Of a stretch of 64,000 nt of DNA, positions 1-11,858 are shown in pieces; the first letter of the stretch is position 1, and each line of letters begins with the position of its first letter. The position numbers and the translations under genes are program-made. The notes beneath the pieces were generated by a model, which worked only from the letters and a program-made list of their open reading frames with translations, had not been told where the DNA came from and did no database searches. Location: contig BCHH01000004.1 of assembly GCA_001599595.1 (NCBI GenBank), forward strand, positions 2,864,117-2,928,116. Direction: 5' to 3'. Source of the DNA: Beverwykella pulmonaria. Lineage: Eukaryota > Ascomycota > Dothideomycetes > Pleosporales > Melanommataceae.

Positions 1-878
1 TATGGTCGTACGTATGCATCGCCTGCGGGTCAGCCTCCACCAAACGATAGATCAGGAGAAGGTGCAGCGCCACAGGCAGATTCAAAATTGCGGCTATAGA
101 CCGGTGAACAGGAATTATGGGTACCGCATGAGGACCCTGGGAACAGCCTCGTGTTCAATACGCTGGGTGGCTGAATCGAAGGAGCGCCTGCTAGGCCTCG
201 GAGGCTGCAACGAAGCCTCACTATGCGCCTTGGAACGTTGGACATGACTCAATACAGCGCTTGTATCGCGGGAATTGGCTGCATTCTCGATAAAAAGGCT
301 CCAAGAGACTTCGAGGCCCGGAAGCAAGAGATTGTTTGAGTAAAGGTATGTATTGCTTTGCCGTGTATCGACTCACATTCACGAAAGCGACGGGGAATAC
401 GAGGCTCAAATCACCAGCAATGCCATAGGGCCTGTTCAACCCTGGTGGATTTCCAGCAACTCAAGGTATGGTGTACCCCACGTGTTGTCGCGAGGCGATA
501 TGATTGATCCTTGCTGAGCTGCCCTCTGATTCGCCCGCCCATCTAGTCGACGCCACAACTTGTAATACGAGATGAACTGCTCCCACCTCACACTCGACTC
601 GAACCCGGAAGCCCGGCTAGCTGGAACAATTATAATCCCCTGTTAACAGGGCGTCCAGTATTGAGCGATACTCAGCCACCCCACGCTGCCTGCCCTGAAA
701 GGTGTAGGGATCCCAGCAGGCGGGCTCAGACTCCAGACAACCGACATCCACCTCACCCGCCCCTCCGTCTTGGAGCCTGCTCGTGCGACACCACTTTGCA
801 CACTCTCACGACAACAGTGCATGATCTGAAGTTTCCTACGATTTCGCTGCGCTTCAGCGCGGCCAGGAGCGCCAGATA
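1..878. other. No gene recognised at left edge
   Basis: Six-frame reading shows only short overlapping frames without domain-like composition or splice-joined continuity. Bases from about 840 to 878 are the leader of the next gene. A 3' end of a gene lying outside the window cannot be excluded. Confidence 0.5.
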
Positions 879-3158
879 ATGTCGTTTGGAGTCTCTCCTT
901 CAGACATCGTCAAGCTGGTGGAGTTCTCCACGCGTCTCTATGTCGCATTCAAAGGTAACCTACCACAGCCATGTTCAGACCCAAGTACCACGTCACTCAA
1001 CTAATGCATCACAGATGCAAACGATAACTCGGAAGCTCAGGTCGAGGGTCTCGTCCGCGAATTCTCGGCCTTCCACCACTGCCTGGTTGAACTTGAAAAC
1101 CTCATGACAGAGTATGGGAAGCCGCTACCGTTCCCGTATCTGGATTTCAAAGAGACACTACAGCGATGCGAGAAGACGCTTAAACCGTATGCGAGTCATC
1201 TCGTTGACAACAAGAGGATGACGATGAAAAAGTTCACATATACAATCAAGTACATTGGGAAAGAAAAGGAGATCGATGGATTGAGGAAGCAAATTAATGG
1301 GCATTACCAAGCTTTGCAAATGTGCACAAGCTTCTTACAGTTGTATGTTCTACTCGTTCGTAGATGGTTTTACTAAACACTAACGCATCCTAGACGACTA
1401 CACCTCGAAGCCACTAAGCAGACCCAGCGCCTCCTAGATTCGGCACCATTTCGGTCCATGAGCTTCGGTGGCCACATGTACAGCAGCAACGCCTTTGCAA
1501 GCACTTCCCGAACAAGTCCCAACGCTCTGCCTCCGCCTTCTGAGGCCGACCAACTATACAAAGACTGGCTAATCTTCAACCGGTACCTGAAGAATGAAGA
1601 CGAAAGACTTGCCCAAGAAGCCGGAGCGCTTGCTCGACCACTATCACTCGGGGACATTCCAGCTTCAGCACCTAGCAATGACGCAGAAACTGCAGCCGTA
1701 CTTTACCATCTGAGAAGAGAACTCGAAGACGCAATCTTGATTGAAGAGAATCGGGCCAAGAGAACGGCGATTGAAAAGAGAGCAAATCTCTCACCTAGTG
1801 ATGCTGTTCGACAGGAAGTTAGGAGCATGCCGCCGATTCCCTCTCGAACATACACACTCGACACTGATCATTCAGGGAACTTCACAGGCTTCAATAATGC
1901 TGACATGATGTCGTCAACGACAACGCTGCGCCCTGACCTAAGGACCCCCCCTCAAACTGTGTCTCCAACGGGGAGCCCGCAAATCCAGCAAGGCTACTTT
2001 GGCGCCGTAGACTGGGGCAACCTCTCTCCTTCCGATACGCAACGCACACCATCAGTTTCGACCGTGCAAACAAACCTCAGCACAAGTCCTGACTCACGAC
2101 TTAGTGTCAGCACCGCCATGACCACCCCGGACGATCACCCACTTCGGACAAGATTCTCCGTCGCATCACTTGCCACTATCGCACTCGGTGAGGGGGCCTT
2201 GGACTGGAACAAGCTATGCCGAAAGGTCGACGTTGAGCGCGCTTCTTCGAAAGGCGTAGAGAGCAAAGAGTGCGACATCCACTGGCGGTATCGGGAGGAC
2301 GCCGGATTGAGCATACGCTCTGTTTACCGCGATGAACGGACAAAGAAAGTGCAGGTTTGGATCGTGCAACACTTCCCGGCAACCGGACCTTCGATACCAC
2401 TGACCACTAGCTACCCGGATGGCGACGTCTCAATCGACTTCCCTCGCAGCTCGTTTGGTAAACTCGAGAAGCGATGCACGGACATCAAGTACACTTTTGC
2501 TGACCATGAAGCATCGGCAACCATGCAAAAGCTCCTGTACACGAACAACGGCAAAGACGAAGCAGATCTTCTCTACGATCGGTCCATTCTAACCCTTTCG
2601 AGTGATAAGCATAAACCCGAGTGCCGAGGCAAGAATATCCGGTTATGGAGAAAGTCGGAGCAGCATCTTGGCCCAAATGGGTTGGTTTGTGTGGATGTGT
2701 TAATTCTGTTGTTTTACACGAGTGCGTTGCCGGAGGATAAAGCGCATTGGGTTGAAGAACCGCATTATGTGTTTCAATGGCTGGACGACAGCGTGTATAA
2801 GAAATCTAGTGAGAAGTTGCAGTTGATTTTCTCGAAGGAGCCGGGGAAGTGGGGCAAGGATAAATTATTCAAGAGAGCGAGGAAGAATTCGAAAGACTCC
2901 TATGAAGGAACTGCAGGTGGACAGGTCACGACGACGACATTGAAGAGGATGAGCACGGTATCGTCAGTCATGTCAACAGCGTCGAATAAGAGTTCGTACT
3001 CTATATATGGGAGTGGCAGAGACAGGCAGGTCAATTCATTGAATCGGTTTGGGTACTCGGAGTTGGAGATCAAGTTCCAGAGTAAGAGGGATCGGAAGGA
3101 TTTCTTGGACGTGTGGAGGTTATATGTCAAGCCATTTGGGTTTATGGATGGTGACTAA
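879..3158 (+). CDS. Fungal N-terminal helical-domain protein, function unknown
   Basis: Three exons (879-954, 1015-1342, 1394-3158) join in frame to a 722-aa protein. Intron 1 (60 nt) has a CTAAT branch site, and intron 2 starts with a consensus GTATGT. The start MSFGVSPSDIVKLVEFSTRL resembles the helical N-terminal domain that opens many fungal STAND and ankyrin proteins. Here it is followed by a coiled region rich in K/E/Q (about residues 40-135), a Ser/Thr/Pro-rich low-complexity stretch (about 260-370), and a globular C-terminal half. No nucleotide-binding motif, transmembrane segment or catalytic signature is visible. The 566-aa frame beginning at 1458 is only the last exon. A signalling or scaffold role is possible but unsupported. 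Confidence 0.82.
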
Positions 3159-4087
3159 CACAGCGCTCCCAGGAGGGGGCACCAGATCCTGCAGAAATTC
3201 GTGAGCGCTCGCCTCACCATAAATCAGCCGACATAACCGCTCACGAATTAATGTATTACCTGGTGAGGGGCGGGATTGTACGATATGTAAGGGAGACGGA
3301 ATGAAAATACAAGACTACCTAATTCGCCACGGTCACGAAGTTCACGTTACTTTGCACGTTGAGCTCAATCTTTCATTTTGAGGTTCTGTTCTTTTGTTTG
3401 ATTTCTGCCAAGCGCGCCAGACTGCAAGGGTATTCGAGGCCCATTTGCGTACCTATACTATACGTCGTCCATCGGAAATGACATCCCCTATTTAATCTAT
3501 TCCTACGTGCTCTCAAGCCTATTTAGCGTGCCACGCAGCATAGGTAGTTGTTATTTCTTATTGCTGATTGCGGTAGGCGTAGAGTAGTGCGGCGTAGCGA
3601 AGAGCTACATGAGCGGGTTTGTAGCGCGAGCCACTGCACGGACAATTTTTGCATGGAAGGGCCGATTTGTATAGAAACGCACTGACACGCGCTACAAACC
3701 CGCTCATGGGGAGAGCTTGTACCTCAGGCACTGGTTGAAGGCTTGGATGCATGGTGCAGGGAACGGGTCTTGGTTTCTTTGTCATCTGCTTGCTTCGTCA
3801 TCATTTAACATGGGCATCCACCGACAACCGACCACCGACCACCGAACACACCACCCTCACTCTAACGAGATCACGAACATTTCTTCTATCTTTCACCACG
3901 CGGCTCTTTCTTTCCTTTGGTAGCTAGATACAACGAAATTGCAACAGTCTACTGCCAAGCCTCACCTTGATCCTCCCTGTCTCAGTGCATTGCTGCTTCG
4001 GACATCGCACGGCTGCGAGTCGCCTTCTACCCTCCTGATTTCCATATCACACCTTTACTCCACCACAGTTGGTCACTTGTTCCTGAC
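3159..4087. other. Intergenic, convergent, holds a short TIR element
   Basis: This stretch lies between the 3' ends of two convergent genes. The only structure seen is the inverted-repeat element at 3609-3707. No credible coding frame is present. Confidence 0.6.
3609..3707. mobile_element. MITE-like element, copy A, with 20-bp perfect terminal inverted repeats
   Basis: Left arm 3609-3628 and right arm 3688-3707 are perfect inverted repeats (ATGAGCGGGTTTGTAGCGCG and its complement). The 99-bp unit has no coding capacity. A diverged relative lies at about 20741-20862 and shares the inner TATAGAAACGCA block and the right-arm flank TCATGGG followed by TGTAC, so this is a family and not a chance hairpin. 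True ends may lie about 14 bp further out; I could not fix the target-site duplication. Confidence 0.72.
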
Positions 4088-5038
4088 CTAGCCAGCAACA
4101 TTGGCTTTGTCCCAGCCGTCAAGGAGCGATGTATCTATTCCGTACGTGCCATCATCTGGAAAGTGCTCCTTCAGCCAATCATTTGCATCTTCGACCGTGT
4201 AGAACCACTCTGGAATCAATTTGTGAAGGCCCCAGGCCCGCTGCACTGGGCTGATCAGCTTGGTTGGGTCCCCATTTCGAATCTCCATCTCCTTCTTGAA
4301 TATCAAGTCCTTGAGCTCGCCTTTCCCGTGAACGTAGGCACTGCTGAAGTCGACGATCTTGAACTTGTCCTGTTCGTCGACGATGATGTTAAACGGGCTA
4401 AAGTCGCCTTGGGTGACGCCCCGCCGATGGATTACCGCCTCAGCTCGAAGGACATCAAGCAGAATTCCCTCGCGGCGGTTTTTCGGCATCCATAGAATAT
4501 CATTCAGGAGCTGGCCATGGATGTACTCGATGATTATGGCTGGCACCATGCGCATGACTGGATTGTCCTGAGATGTCCGGGTAGGCACACAGAGGAGGCG
4601 GCAGCCGTAGAAGTATGGCACGTAGGCACGGGTTCTGCGGTTGAGCTGCGCGTAGGCGGCAGCTTCGTTCCGATACTCCTGATCCGCATCCCTGACGGCC
4701 TCTCGTATGTCGAATCCAGGGTAGTACAGCGGGTCGTAAATCTTGGCAACCATATCATGATCGCCCATGGCTATCTTGACTACCTGCGGCCCGCGTGAGA
4801 CGCCAACGCGGATGTTCGCAACCACTCTGATCTTCTTCTCATCTCTCCTCGTATTCTTGTACATCGAGCTCGCCTTCATGCAGCACTTGATCGTATCGTC
4901 GCTGTCTTCCCAGGTCGGTGCGCCGGGATGCGCATCCCACTTGTTGCCGTATGCGATGCCAAACGGTTCAGCGGGCACATGCTTCACCGTGTTGAAGGTG
5001 GCTGGCGCTCCGTACGGCGGCGTGTTGCTGTCGATCAT
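4088..5038 (-). CDS. Protein-kinase-like fold protein
   Basis: A single-exon 316-aa frame. The fold signs are an ATP-lysine-like VAKIYDP, a possible helix-C glutamate in DQEYRNEAAAY, a hinge-like IIIEYIHG, a catalytic-loop-like HRRGVTQGDFSPFNII and a metal-binding-like IVDFSS in place of DFG. It therefore belongs to the loose kinase/phosphotransferase superfamily common in fungal genomes, not to a classical Ser/Thr kinase subfamily: there is no glycine-rich loop and no APE motif. The substrate is unknown. It is transcribed divergently from the gene starting at 5358 across about 320 bp. The ATG at 5038 is the first in the frame and fits the N-terminal composition. Confidence 0.78.
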   Translation of the reverse strand: MIDSNTPPYGAPATFNTVKHVPAEPFGIAYGNKWDAHPGAPTWEDSDDTIKCCMKASSMYKNTRRDEKKIRVVANIRVGVSRGPQVVKIAMGDHDMVAKIYDPLYYPGFDIREAVRDADQEYRNEAAAYAQLNRRTRAYVPYFYGCRLLCVPTRTSQDNPVMRMVPAIIIEYIHGQLLNDILWMPKNRREGILLDVLRAEAVIHRRGVTQGDFSPFNIIVDEQDKFKIVDFSSAYVHGKGELKDLIFKKEMEIRNGDPTKLISPVQRAWGLHKLIPEWFYTVEDANDWLKEHFPDDGTYGIDTSLLDGWDKANVAG

Positions 5039-5357
5039 GGTTCCGCTTGTCCACGAGAATTAGATTGACGAACGTGAGAAGGTCGCAACCTGTACCTGTG
5101 AATACCTTAGTTGCGAAGAAGGAAAGCATAGCTGGTTATGTGCGATTCCGATGGGAAGTGTTGAGTCAAAGGTGAATGAGCCGAGAGTAGCCTAGTGGCA
5201 AAATAGCGTTTCCCAATTGGGTAGAACAAACAGTCGTTCCTAAGGGATCATGGAACTTTCCAGCTTTTATACGGGCAGATCGCACGCTTTTCTTACCAAT
5301 CTCTCATTGCCCTCCGTCTAGCCATACCCGCACACCAAGCCGCCCATTCCCAAAACT

Positions 5358-6536
5358 ATGCAACGCCAATTCCTCCAAAGGTGTGTGCTGGTCTTCGCGC
5401 ATATAGTTTTTTCATTCGCGCTAGAAGATCATCAAGAAGCCTTCCTCTTTCATGTCCCGCTGACCCTCTGGACCGTCTGGACCCTCTGGACGTTTGAACA
5501 GTCTAAGTGGCAAAGCAGGTGAGTGGCTCGCCCTACCCTTCTGACCGTGGGCTTAGAGGCTGACTATTGTTGCTCTTTTAACAGTCCCTCCGTCTACGAT
5601 GAGCTCTGGCTGCCCCTCCCACCAAGCCAAACCAACGCCGCTTACCAAAGCCTCGAAGACAGTGGTACGACAGTTAGGCAAGCCGAAATCCCGATTGCCT
5701 TCACCCTGCTACCTTATGAAACCCTTGTGCGTCAGGCACGGGAGGCGGTAGATGCATGCGACTGCTCAGGCCTACATCAGATTAGCAGCATGCCACTGCT
5801 CCGTCAATACAGATTCAACAGCAAAGCAGCAACAATTGCCTGGTTCTATGTTTGCGGGTTGGATTCCGTCTTTCAAGCACTTGGCTGCCTCTACGGAAAT
5901 AACTTTGAAGTCCTTACTAAGGTTACGTACATGAAAGGGGAGTTTGGTATCCCACCATCCACTTCCAACCAGCTTCCTTGGCCCCGTCCAAAGAACTTCC
6001 AAGATGACACGGTTATACCTGACTTGATCGTAAAGAAGCGAGGCGAAGATGTAGTGATCGCCGTACTGGAAGCGAGCCGAGAAGGCGTATTGCGAGCTAG
6101 CGACTTCAAATTCATCCAACCGGACCCCGGAACCACAGATCAAGCAAGAACGGCCAATTTTGTGGCTGCGGGCCAGACTAACGGCAGGCCTCCGATGACA
6201 AGGAATGCAAAAGCAGTCATTCGCAAGACGTCCGCGCATGCGTGCAAAACGTTGTGCAAGTTCTCCGGGTTCTTCAACTACGAGTCAATGGTCTTATTCC
6301 AATATGATGACCTCCGCGTCCAGTATTCACGAGCAGAATGTCATGTAAATATCGGGTATGGTGCTCATGCAACATGGGTGGAGAGGTCGCAGAACCAGTC
6401 AGCGAAGGCAGCCCTCCTGGGGTGGTTTGTGGCGGCGTTCGAAGCTCGTCAGGTACCGTATGAAAACCCGGTGGACAGCTGGGGGGTAAAGGACGTCCTA
6501 TCCCTCGTGCAGCGTTATGTACATCGTGGACCATGA
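5358..6536 (+). CDS. Unknown protein with PDDEXK-nuclease-like central region
   Basis: Two exons (5358-5518, 5585-6536) separated by a 66-nt intron (GTGAGT...TTTTAACAG) give 370 aa from the ATG at 5358. An apparent GTG start at 5523 lies inside the intron and is not used. The centre reads PDLIVKKRGEDVVIAVLEAS, followed by a long helix and FFNYESMVLFQYDDL. This spacing resembles the beta-hairpin core of PD-(D/E)XK-fold proteins, including those fused to fungal FunK1 kinases. The usual catalytic ExK appears as EAS, so the fold may be inactive, or the similarity may be coincidental. No kinase domain follows. Confidence 0.72.
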
Positions 6537-7335
6537 CGTGGGGGAGTGTGACAAAATGCAGGATAGGGATGGCAAGCAGGAGGATGACAAGCTGGAGGAT
6601 GACAGGCTGGAGGCTGGCGATAGCGTGAGGTTGGCTTGTGGCGGTCATGGTAACATTGGGATGGGGCTTTCGGCATTGAGCATAGCGAATGAGGAATACT
6701 AGTGGGCATGGATGGCATGGCCAGCACTGCTGGGATTGCCTTCTTTACCCTCTGGGCAGTCCATCATAGCTTGCGCCGACGACTCCAACCTTGTCGCCAC
6801 AGAGGTACTGTAATATCGATTCCTGCTCTTACGAACTCCCTGGTGCGGCTTCATTGTCAATCGTGCAATCATATCATATCCTTCTGTGGGCGAACAAAAA
6901 GCCCGACCTTCATGATGCTGTAGCTTGAAGGCTTATATAGTTGTTCGCTGACATGAATCATAACCACACATACACACACAATACACATCATCATAACCCT
7001 CATTAACCCCCCTGCTTATAAAACTCCACATTTAAAAAACCAGGAATGTAGGCGTACCTCTGTACTCTGGAACTACTGTTTTTACATTTTCGCCCAAATG
7101 TTTAGGTGAATAGAACTAACTTTCTTTCTCTAATGGGACTCGACAACCAAGCAAAATCTTAACACGTTCGCGTGCCCGGTATTTGGGGGCCGATATTTAT
7201 GCACAGTAAATCGACCCCGGTCCCTGATGGGGGCTAAAAATGCGCGAGGCTAAAAGGTGATGGATAAATACCTGGTCTTAACCTCCGATTATCAAAGTTA
7301 TAATCTCAACATTCTCCAACACATCTCCGTTCAAA
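6537..7335. other. Intergenic with a diverged partial copy of the next gene
   Basis: Apart from the 92-bp duplicate at 7038-7129, the stretch is low-complexity and AT-rich toward 6950-7060 (ACACACA tract near 6963). No gene is seen. Confidence 0.55.
7038..7129 (+). repeat. Partial duplicate of the CorA-like gene with RIP-like changes
   Basis: About 92 bp match 7757-7848 inside the downstream transporter gene. Nearly all differences are transitions of the C-to-T or G-to-A type relative to the gene copy (for example CTCCGG to CTCTGG, TTCACA to TTTACA, CTTGGG to TTTAGG), with one C-to-A. This fits a relic of a larger duplication that suffered repeat-induced point mutation or cytosine deamination. 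Confidence 0.7.
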
Positions 7336-9019
7336 ATGACGACGCCTTTGAACACGCATCAGCAGCCAGGAATACAAACGATGAAATTTGCGACTTACTA
7401 TGATTACATCAAACATGTCTTGCCATCACTTGATGACCGAGAAACTTACGGAATACTAAAAGATCATTTATCTGGACATACTCGAAATCGTGGACAACCT
7501 GAGAGAGACGATTTATGGCTCATTCGCATTTGCTCGAATGGGCAGCCTACACGCGTACATAGATACCGACATAAAGAGCTTGCACTGAAGAATGTACCCA
7601 CTGATTACGCCGATACAACAAACTATGACGACTTGCGCAGGCTTTTTGGCAGCTTTGACGAGACTATTGATTATCAGATCGTCCTCCTAGAGGTTGGAGA
7701 AGGCAACTTGCCTGCTGTCTGGGCCATTGACGTGCTAGGTCTAGAACTAGACATGGAACCAGGAGTGTGGGCGTACCTCTGTACTCCGGAACTACTGTTT
7801 TCACATTTTCGCCCACATGCTTGGGTGAATAGAACCAACTTTCTTTCTGTCGGTGATAATGTGATCGTAGTCTTGGAAGCTATATCGCAACACCGGCCAA
7901 AGACCGGTACGATGTTTTGGTCTTATAACACTGAACGGCGCCGGTTAATCTCTCATAGCTCTCGTGTTCATCAGAAAAGACTCCAAACTTGATTTGAATC
8001 GGTCTAGCGCTCGCCTGTCCAACATGTATCCTACGGATCCGCCTTCTATAGCCCGAAACCAATCCCCAAGTCGCCGCCTGCAACCTGAACCCCAGGAAAA
8101 CGGGAGGATGTATGCTATCCGTCGCTGGATTATAACCAAGAGTGCAGTTCCTGATCATTTTGGACCTGGAAACTTCTTCTTCACTTGTGTTGAAGGCTTG
8201 CTACGCGAGGATATGGCAATTATACCTATCGGAATTACTGTTCTATTTGATCCACGCACTGGTACTATCCAACCGATAAAACACAGTGCCGCAAAATGGG
8301 CGTCAAGTCTTGGGAGCGATCCACGAGCTTTGTGGTACGCCCTACGGAACGAAGTCGATAATGGGCGCACGACTTTACGCCGACTTCCTGCATTCCTCGA
8401 TGACAACTTCGAAGTGAAAGGGAGCTCGTTACAGACACATTTCAAGGCAGTCAACAGCCTATATACACGACATATTGAAGAGTTGGAAACAGCAGAAGCA
8501 AGATTGAGAATCCAAATTGACGACATTAGCTCAAGAAAAACTACGGAGATGGCCGAGAGAAGCATTGCGGAAAGTAAGAGGGTAATCTTACGTGAGTATT
8601 CCCCTGTCTACTTCCCCTGACTGGACTCATCGTGTTTGCTCATGTTCTCATACATCTACAGTCACGGCCTTTGCTTTCGTGTTTCTCCCCATTTCTCTCG
8701 CGGCTTCGATATATGGAATGGTATAATAAGCATCATATCTCTTGATAACGGCTGTCACTAATTCGGCAATTGCCTCCAGAATGTTCAACAGATCAACGGC
8801 TCAGGGCATTCGATTGCAACCTTTGTTGTGACTGCATTCGCCTTGCTCTTAACGACTTTGCTATCCTGGGGTAGTGTAACACTCTTCGTGTCCTACCGGA
8901 ACGGCCGGATATCTGATCTGACGCAGAGGGTTCAACTCTTCAGGGATATATATGGCTGGAATGATGGGCGAGACCGGCGAAATTTGATTGATAGGCTGTT
9001 GTTCATATCAAAACAATAG
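7336..9019 (+). CDS. CorA-like divalent-cation transporter, frame broken near 7960-7992
   Basis: The C-terminal part is clear. Exons ending at 8591, 8662-8720 and 8780-9019 splice (70-nt and 59-nt introns) into a first membrane helix ending IYGMNVQQINGSG, the GMN signature of CorA/ZntB magnesium or metal channels, then a second helix (about 25 residues) and a short basic tail. The N-terminal cytosolic domain starts with the ATG at 7336. It runs in one frame to a stop at 7992, while the rest runs in another frame that is open from about 7945. Either an unrecognised intron joins the two (for example a GTACGA donor near 7906) or the gene carries a frameshift. A mutated fragment of the gene lies about 700 bp upstream. 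Confidence 0.72.
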
Positions 9020-10963
9020 ATAACTGATCAGGCTCCCCGATTGATTCAATAGCTCTTTAAAAGCAAGGCGCACGATTTGGGAAACTGAATTGTGTACTCT
9101 TGGCAATGTTGAAAGTGTGTATCCAACGCAACCAACCCATCTTCTATCACTCATACTTAGAGAACCGGCCACTAGTCCTTCATTGATTATTTTCCAACAC
9201 CCTTCAGGGTTAGGACGATCTTAGTCAGTTCAGGATCTTCACACGCAATCAGGTGTGAGCAAAAGGGCTGCAACGCATTGTGGGTGCTGCGGAGAGCTTG
9301 ATCACAATTCATGTACGTGTTAAAAAGAAACTATATACCCTGCATAGTCTAGAATATCAATCACCACAATACGCCCCCAAGAGATTGTTAATATCTGGTT
9401 GCTTCACGTTCTGTATAAAGGTTGATAGTTTCTTTTTGTAACAGCAATGTACAGTAATTAAACAAGAAATATATCAAACGGTTATGAAGAAAAAAAATCA
9501 GCATGAAGGAGAGATACCCAGATTTTATGTCATTGCTTGGGTAAGAGGTTTGTAAGACAATTAGCCGGCAGACTTTTAGTTTGAATGTATGAAAGATTAT
9601 TTTGATTGTTTTAAACTTCTTGAAAAAGCTAGTGGTGATGGGTGCGTGGTTGAATTACGTCGTTACGCAAAGGTGTAAAAGGTTGGTGGGATGCGCAGCT
9701 CGCAGTAGATGGAGACATATACCTAGCCTAGAGCATTCTACTATAGTTACATGTTCAAACTGCTATTTGTCTCTAACAAAGAAAATACAGGAAATGCAGA
9801 ACAGGTTATGGCTATAAAAAGGGACGTCGTGTTCCTATCCAACAATTAAATGCCTGGGACTTTTTTGGATTTGTCCCTTTTTTAGGTAACATATACAGTA
9901 TAGCGTACGAGTCTTATTGTAGCAAAAGGTTTAGATGAAGAGTACTTAGGAAGCTGCGCGCCTTGCAAAAACCCCGGAATACTAAAAATGCTGCTAAACA
10001 ACAAGAGAACATAGCCAGGGAAATGTTCTTCACCCTGCGCAGGGCTTTTACGACATCCCAATTCTCTAGCGTGCTCTTGTAGGCGTCGTCGAATGCGTGG
10101 TCCGGAATCATCTGATAGCCAACGACTCGTCTGCCGCAATGGCCTCGTCCGGACGGGCCGGAATCCAGCCCTTGTCCAACCCTCGCAGAAGGCACTCTGC
10201 GATATGTGTGAATTGGGTGGGCTAGCGCGTTTGCACGTAGCTCAGCTCCTTATTGTGATGAGCGGCGAGGCGTTCCTAAGGGTTGTGAGTGTTTCACGCC
10301 TAGGGCGGTTGCTACGCTATCTTTAAATTCGACATCTCAAACCACCGTTTCTTTTCTCTCGAATGTCAAATATCTAGAAAATTTTGTTGCCTGAAGATAT
10401 TTCCCCCCAGCTTTAGAACAATACCTCACACTGAGATTGCCTCTATCTAACAAGTGTGGGGTTGGCGTGCGGTTGGCGAATCCAAAGATAGCGATGGGAC
10501 AGAGTAGAAGGAGGACGGCCATATTATCAGAAGCATCAATGCCAACGTTGGAGACGTGGCTAGAATGTACGCATGGAGTGTCGACTAGGATGTGGCCCCC
10601 AATAAGAGAGGATGCCAAACAGACCTTTTCAGCTCAGGGGTTGTGGCGTCTCCCCATTGCGGATAACTCAACTTATGGCGCAGTAGCCCCTGCGCAATTG
10701 GACCGCCTAATCAGCCTCAACTATCCGGATAGATTTTAGAATATTGTCCTAACATGTAAAACCAATAAATAAATGCAAGGAGGGTTGTGTAGCGAATTTA
10801 GGGCGCCAAAGCACAATGCTGGAACGACAATTCCCGTCCTCAAAGAGCTGAAGTACAAAGAGGAGCGGTTTTCTCAGTTGCAATATTGCATTTCACATCT
10901 CTTATGTGCTTGTTGAATTGAATATTGCGGCCTTAATCAATTTCCTTTTTCCCATATACAAAC
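9020..10963. other. Long gene-poor stretch with weak minus-strand frames
   Basis: Mostly AT-rich, with A/T runs near 9480-9500. Two minus-strand frames, 10195-9914 and 10618-10337, each contain a hydrophobic segment (ALRRVKNISLAMFSCCLAAF and NMAVLLLLCPIAIFGF). They could be remnants or exons of a small membrane protein, but I could not join them convincingly. Confidence 0.35.
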
Positions 10964-11858
10964 ATGACAACAAAAGCAAGGTCTCCACTTGCGGGCTTCA
11001 TTGCCCCCTTTCTCCTCATCCTTCTAGCACCGAAGGGCGCTTATGCAGCGCAAAATACAACCGTTGTCATTGCGGACGACAAAGATATGGAGCTCAAATT
11101 CAACAAATACAACTTACCATTCGGCGTCATGGGTGCTATTTCCCACCTGCTTACCTACTGGGTCCTACTTTGCCACTACTATGGACGCCGCCCGCTGCAA
11201 CCATGGAAGCACCTCGAGAAGAAAACTCTGAATATGTGTGCCGTCGTCGCTGCGTCAGTTGTGTCAATTATCATTGCTATAATGGCACTGACACGAGTTC
11301 GGGAGACACAGCCGTTAGTTGTGTTAGCGGCATTGCAGGTAGCCCTTGGCGGCATTGTGGATGCGTTGAATGTGCATCGATTTTTCAAGAAGCAGGAAGG
11401 ATTGATTAGGGGTACAGTTGTATGGGGGGCTATTCTATACGCGGTATCGTATGCGTCTATTTATGCAATGGCGCAAATGTCAAGTATGTCCTCTATTTCT
11501 CATCCTCCTATCTCCTTTTCTTGATGCAGAAGATGTTAATGAGTTTAAAACAGAGAGTACTAGACTTCAGGGTAGATTCGATGCCCTCGCCATAATATTA
11601 ATTATCACAGCTTGCGGTTCTGGGGCGACCGCATTCATAGCTTTTATTGCTTGGGCAAAGAACGGATGCAGGGCGGAAGGTACAACGCTTCATGTTCTAG
11701 CTGTTGCTGGTCTTCTTTGCAGCTGTGCTTACTTTCTTTGCGGAGATTACAGTGTGGCAGTTGTGACTGGTAATACAATTGGCTTTCCTAGCAAGCAAAA
11801 CTCGAAGTTGTACTGGCTGTTCTGGACCTTCGAGCGGTTACCACTTTTTACATTTTAG
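10964..11858 (+). CDS. Multipass membrane protein of unknown function
   Basis: Two exons (10964-11483, 11530-11858) joined over a 46-nt intron (GTATGT...GATGCAG) give 282 aa. There is a cleavable-looking signal (hydrophobic run then GAYAAQ), then about six hydrophobic helices: around residues 47-67, 90-108, 112-130, 150-172, 195-215 and 230-250. A basic loop, HRFFKKQEG, follows the fourth helix. No transporter signature is present. The topology resembles the many uncharacterised integral membrane proteins of Dothideomycetes. A second frame overlapping exon 1 from 10906 lacks this composition and is ignored. Confidence 0.78.

Noticed and set aside
5523..5584. GTG-start N-terminus of the 5585-6536 exon
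   Set aside because: The stretch is an intron with GTGAGT donor and TTTTAACAG acceptor, joined to an ATG exon at 5358.
7964..8620. Separate gene starting at a GTG at 7964
   Set aside because: It is the second part of the CorA-like gene; it has no ATG and its N-terminal neighbour in another frame completes the domain.
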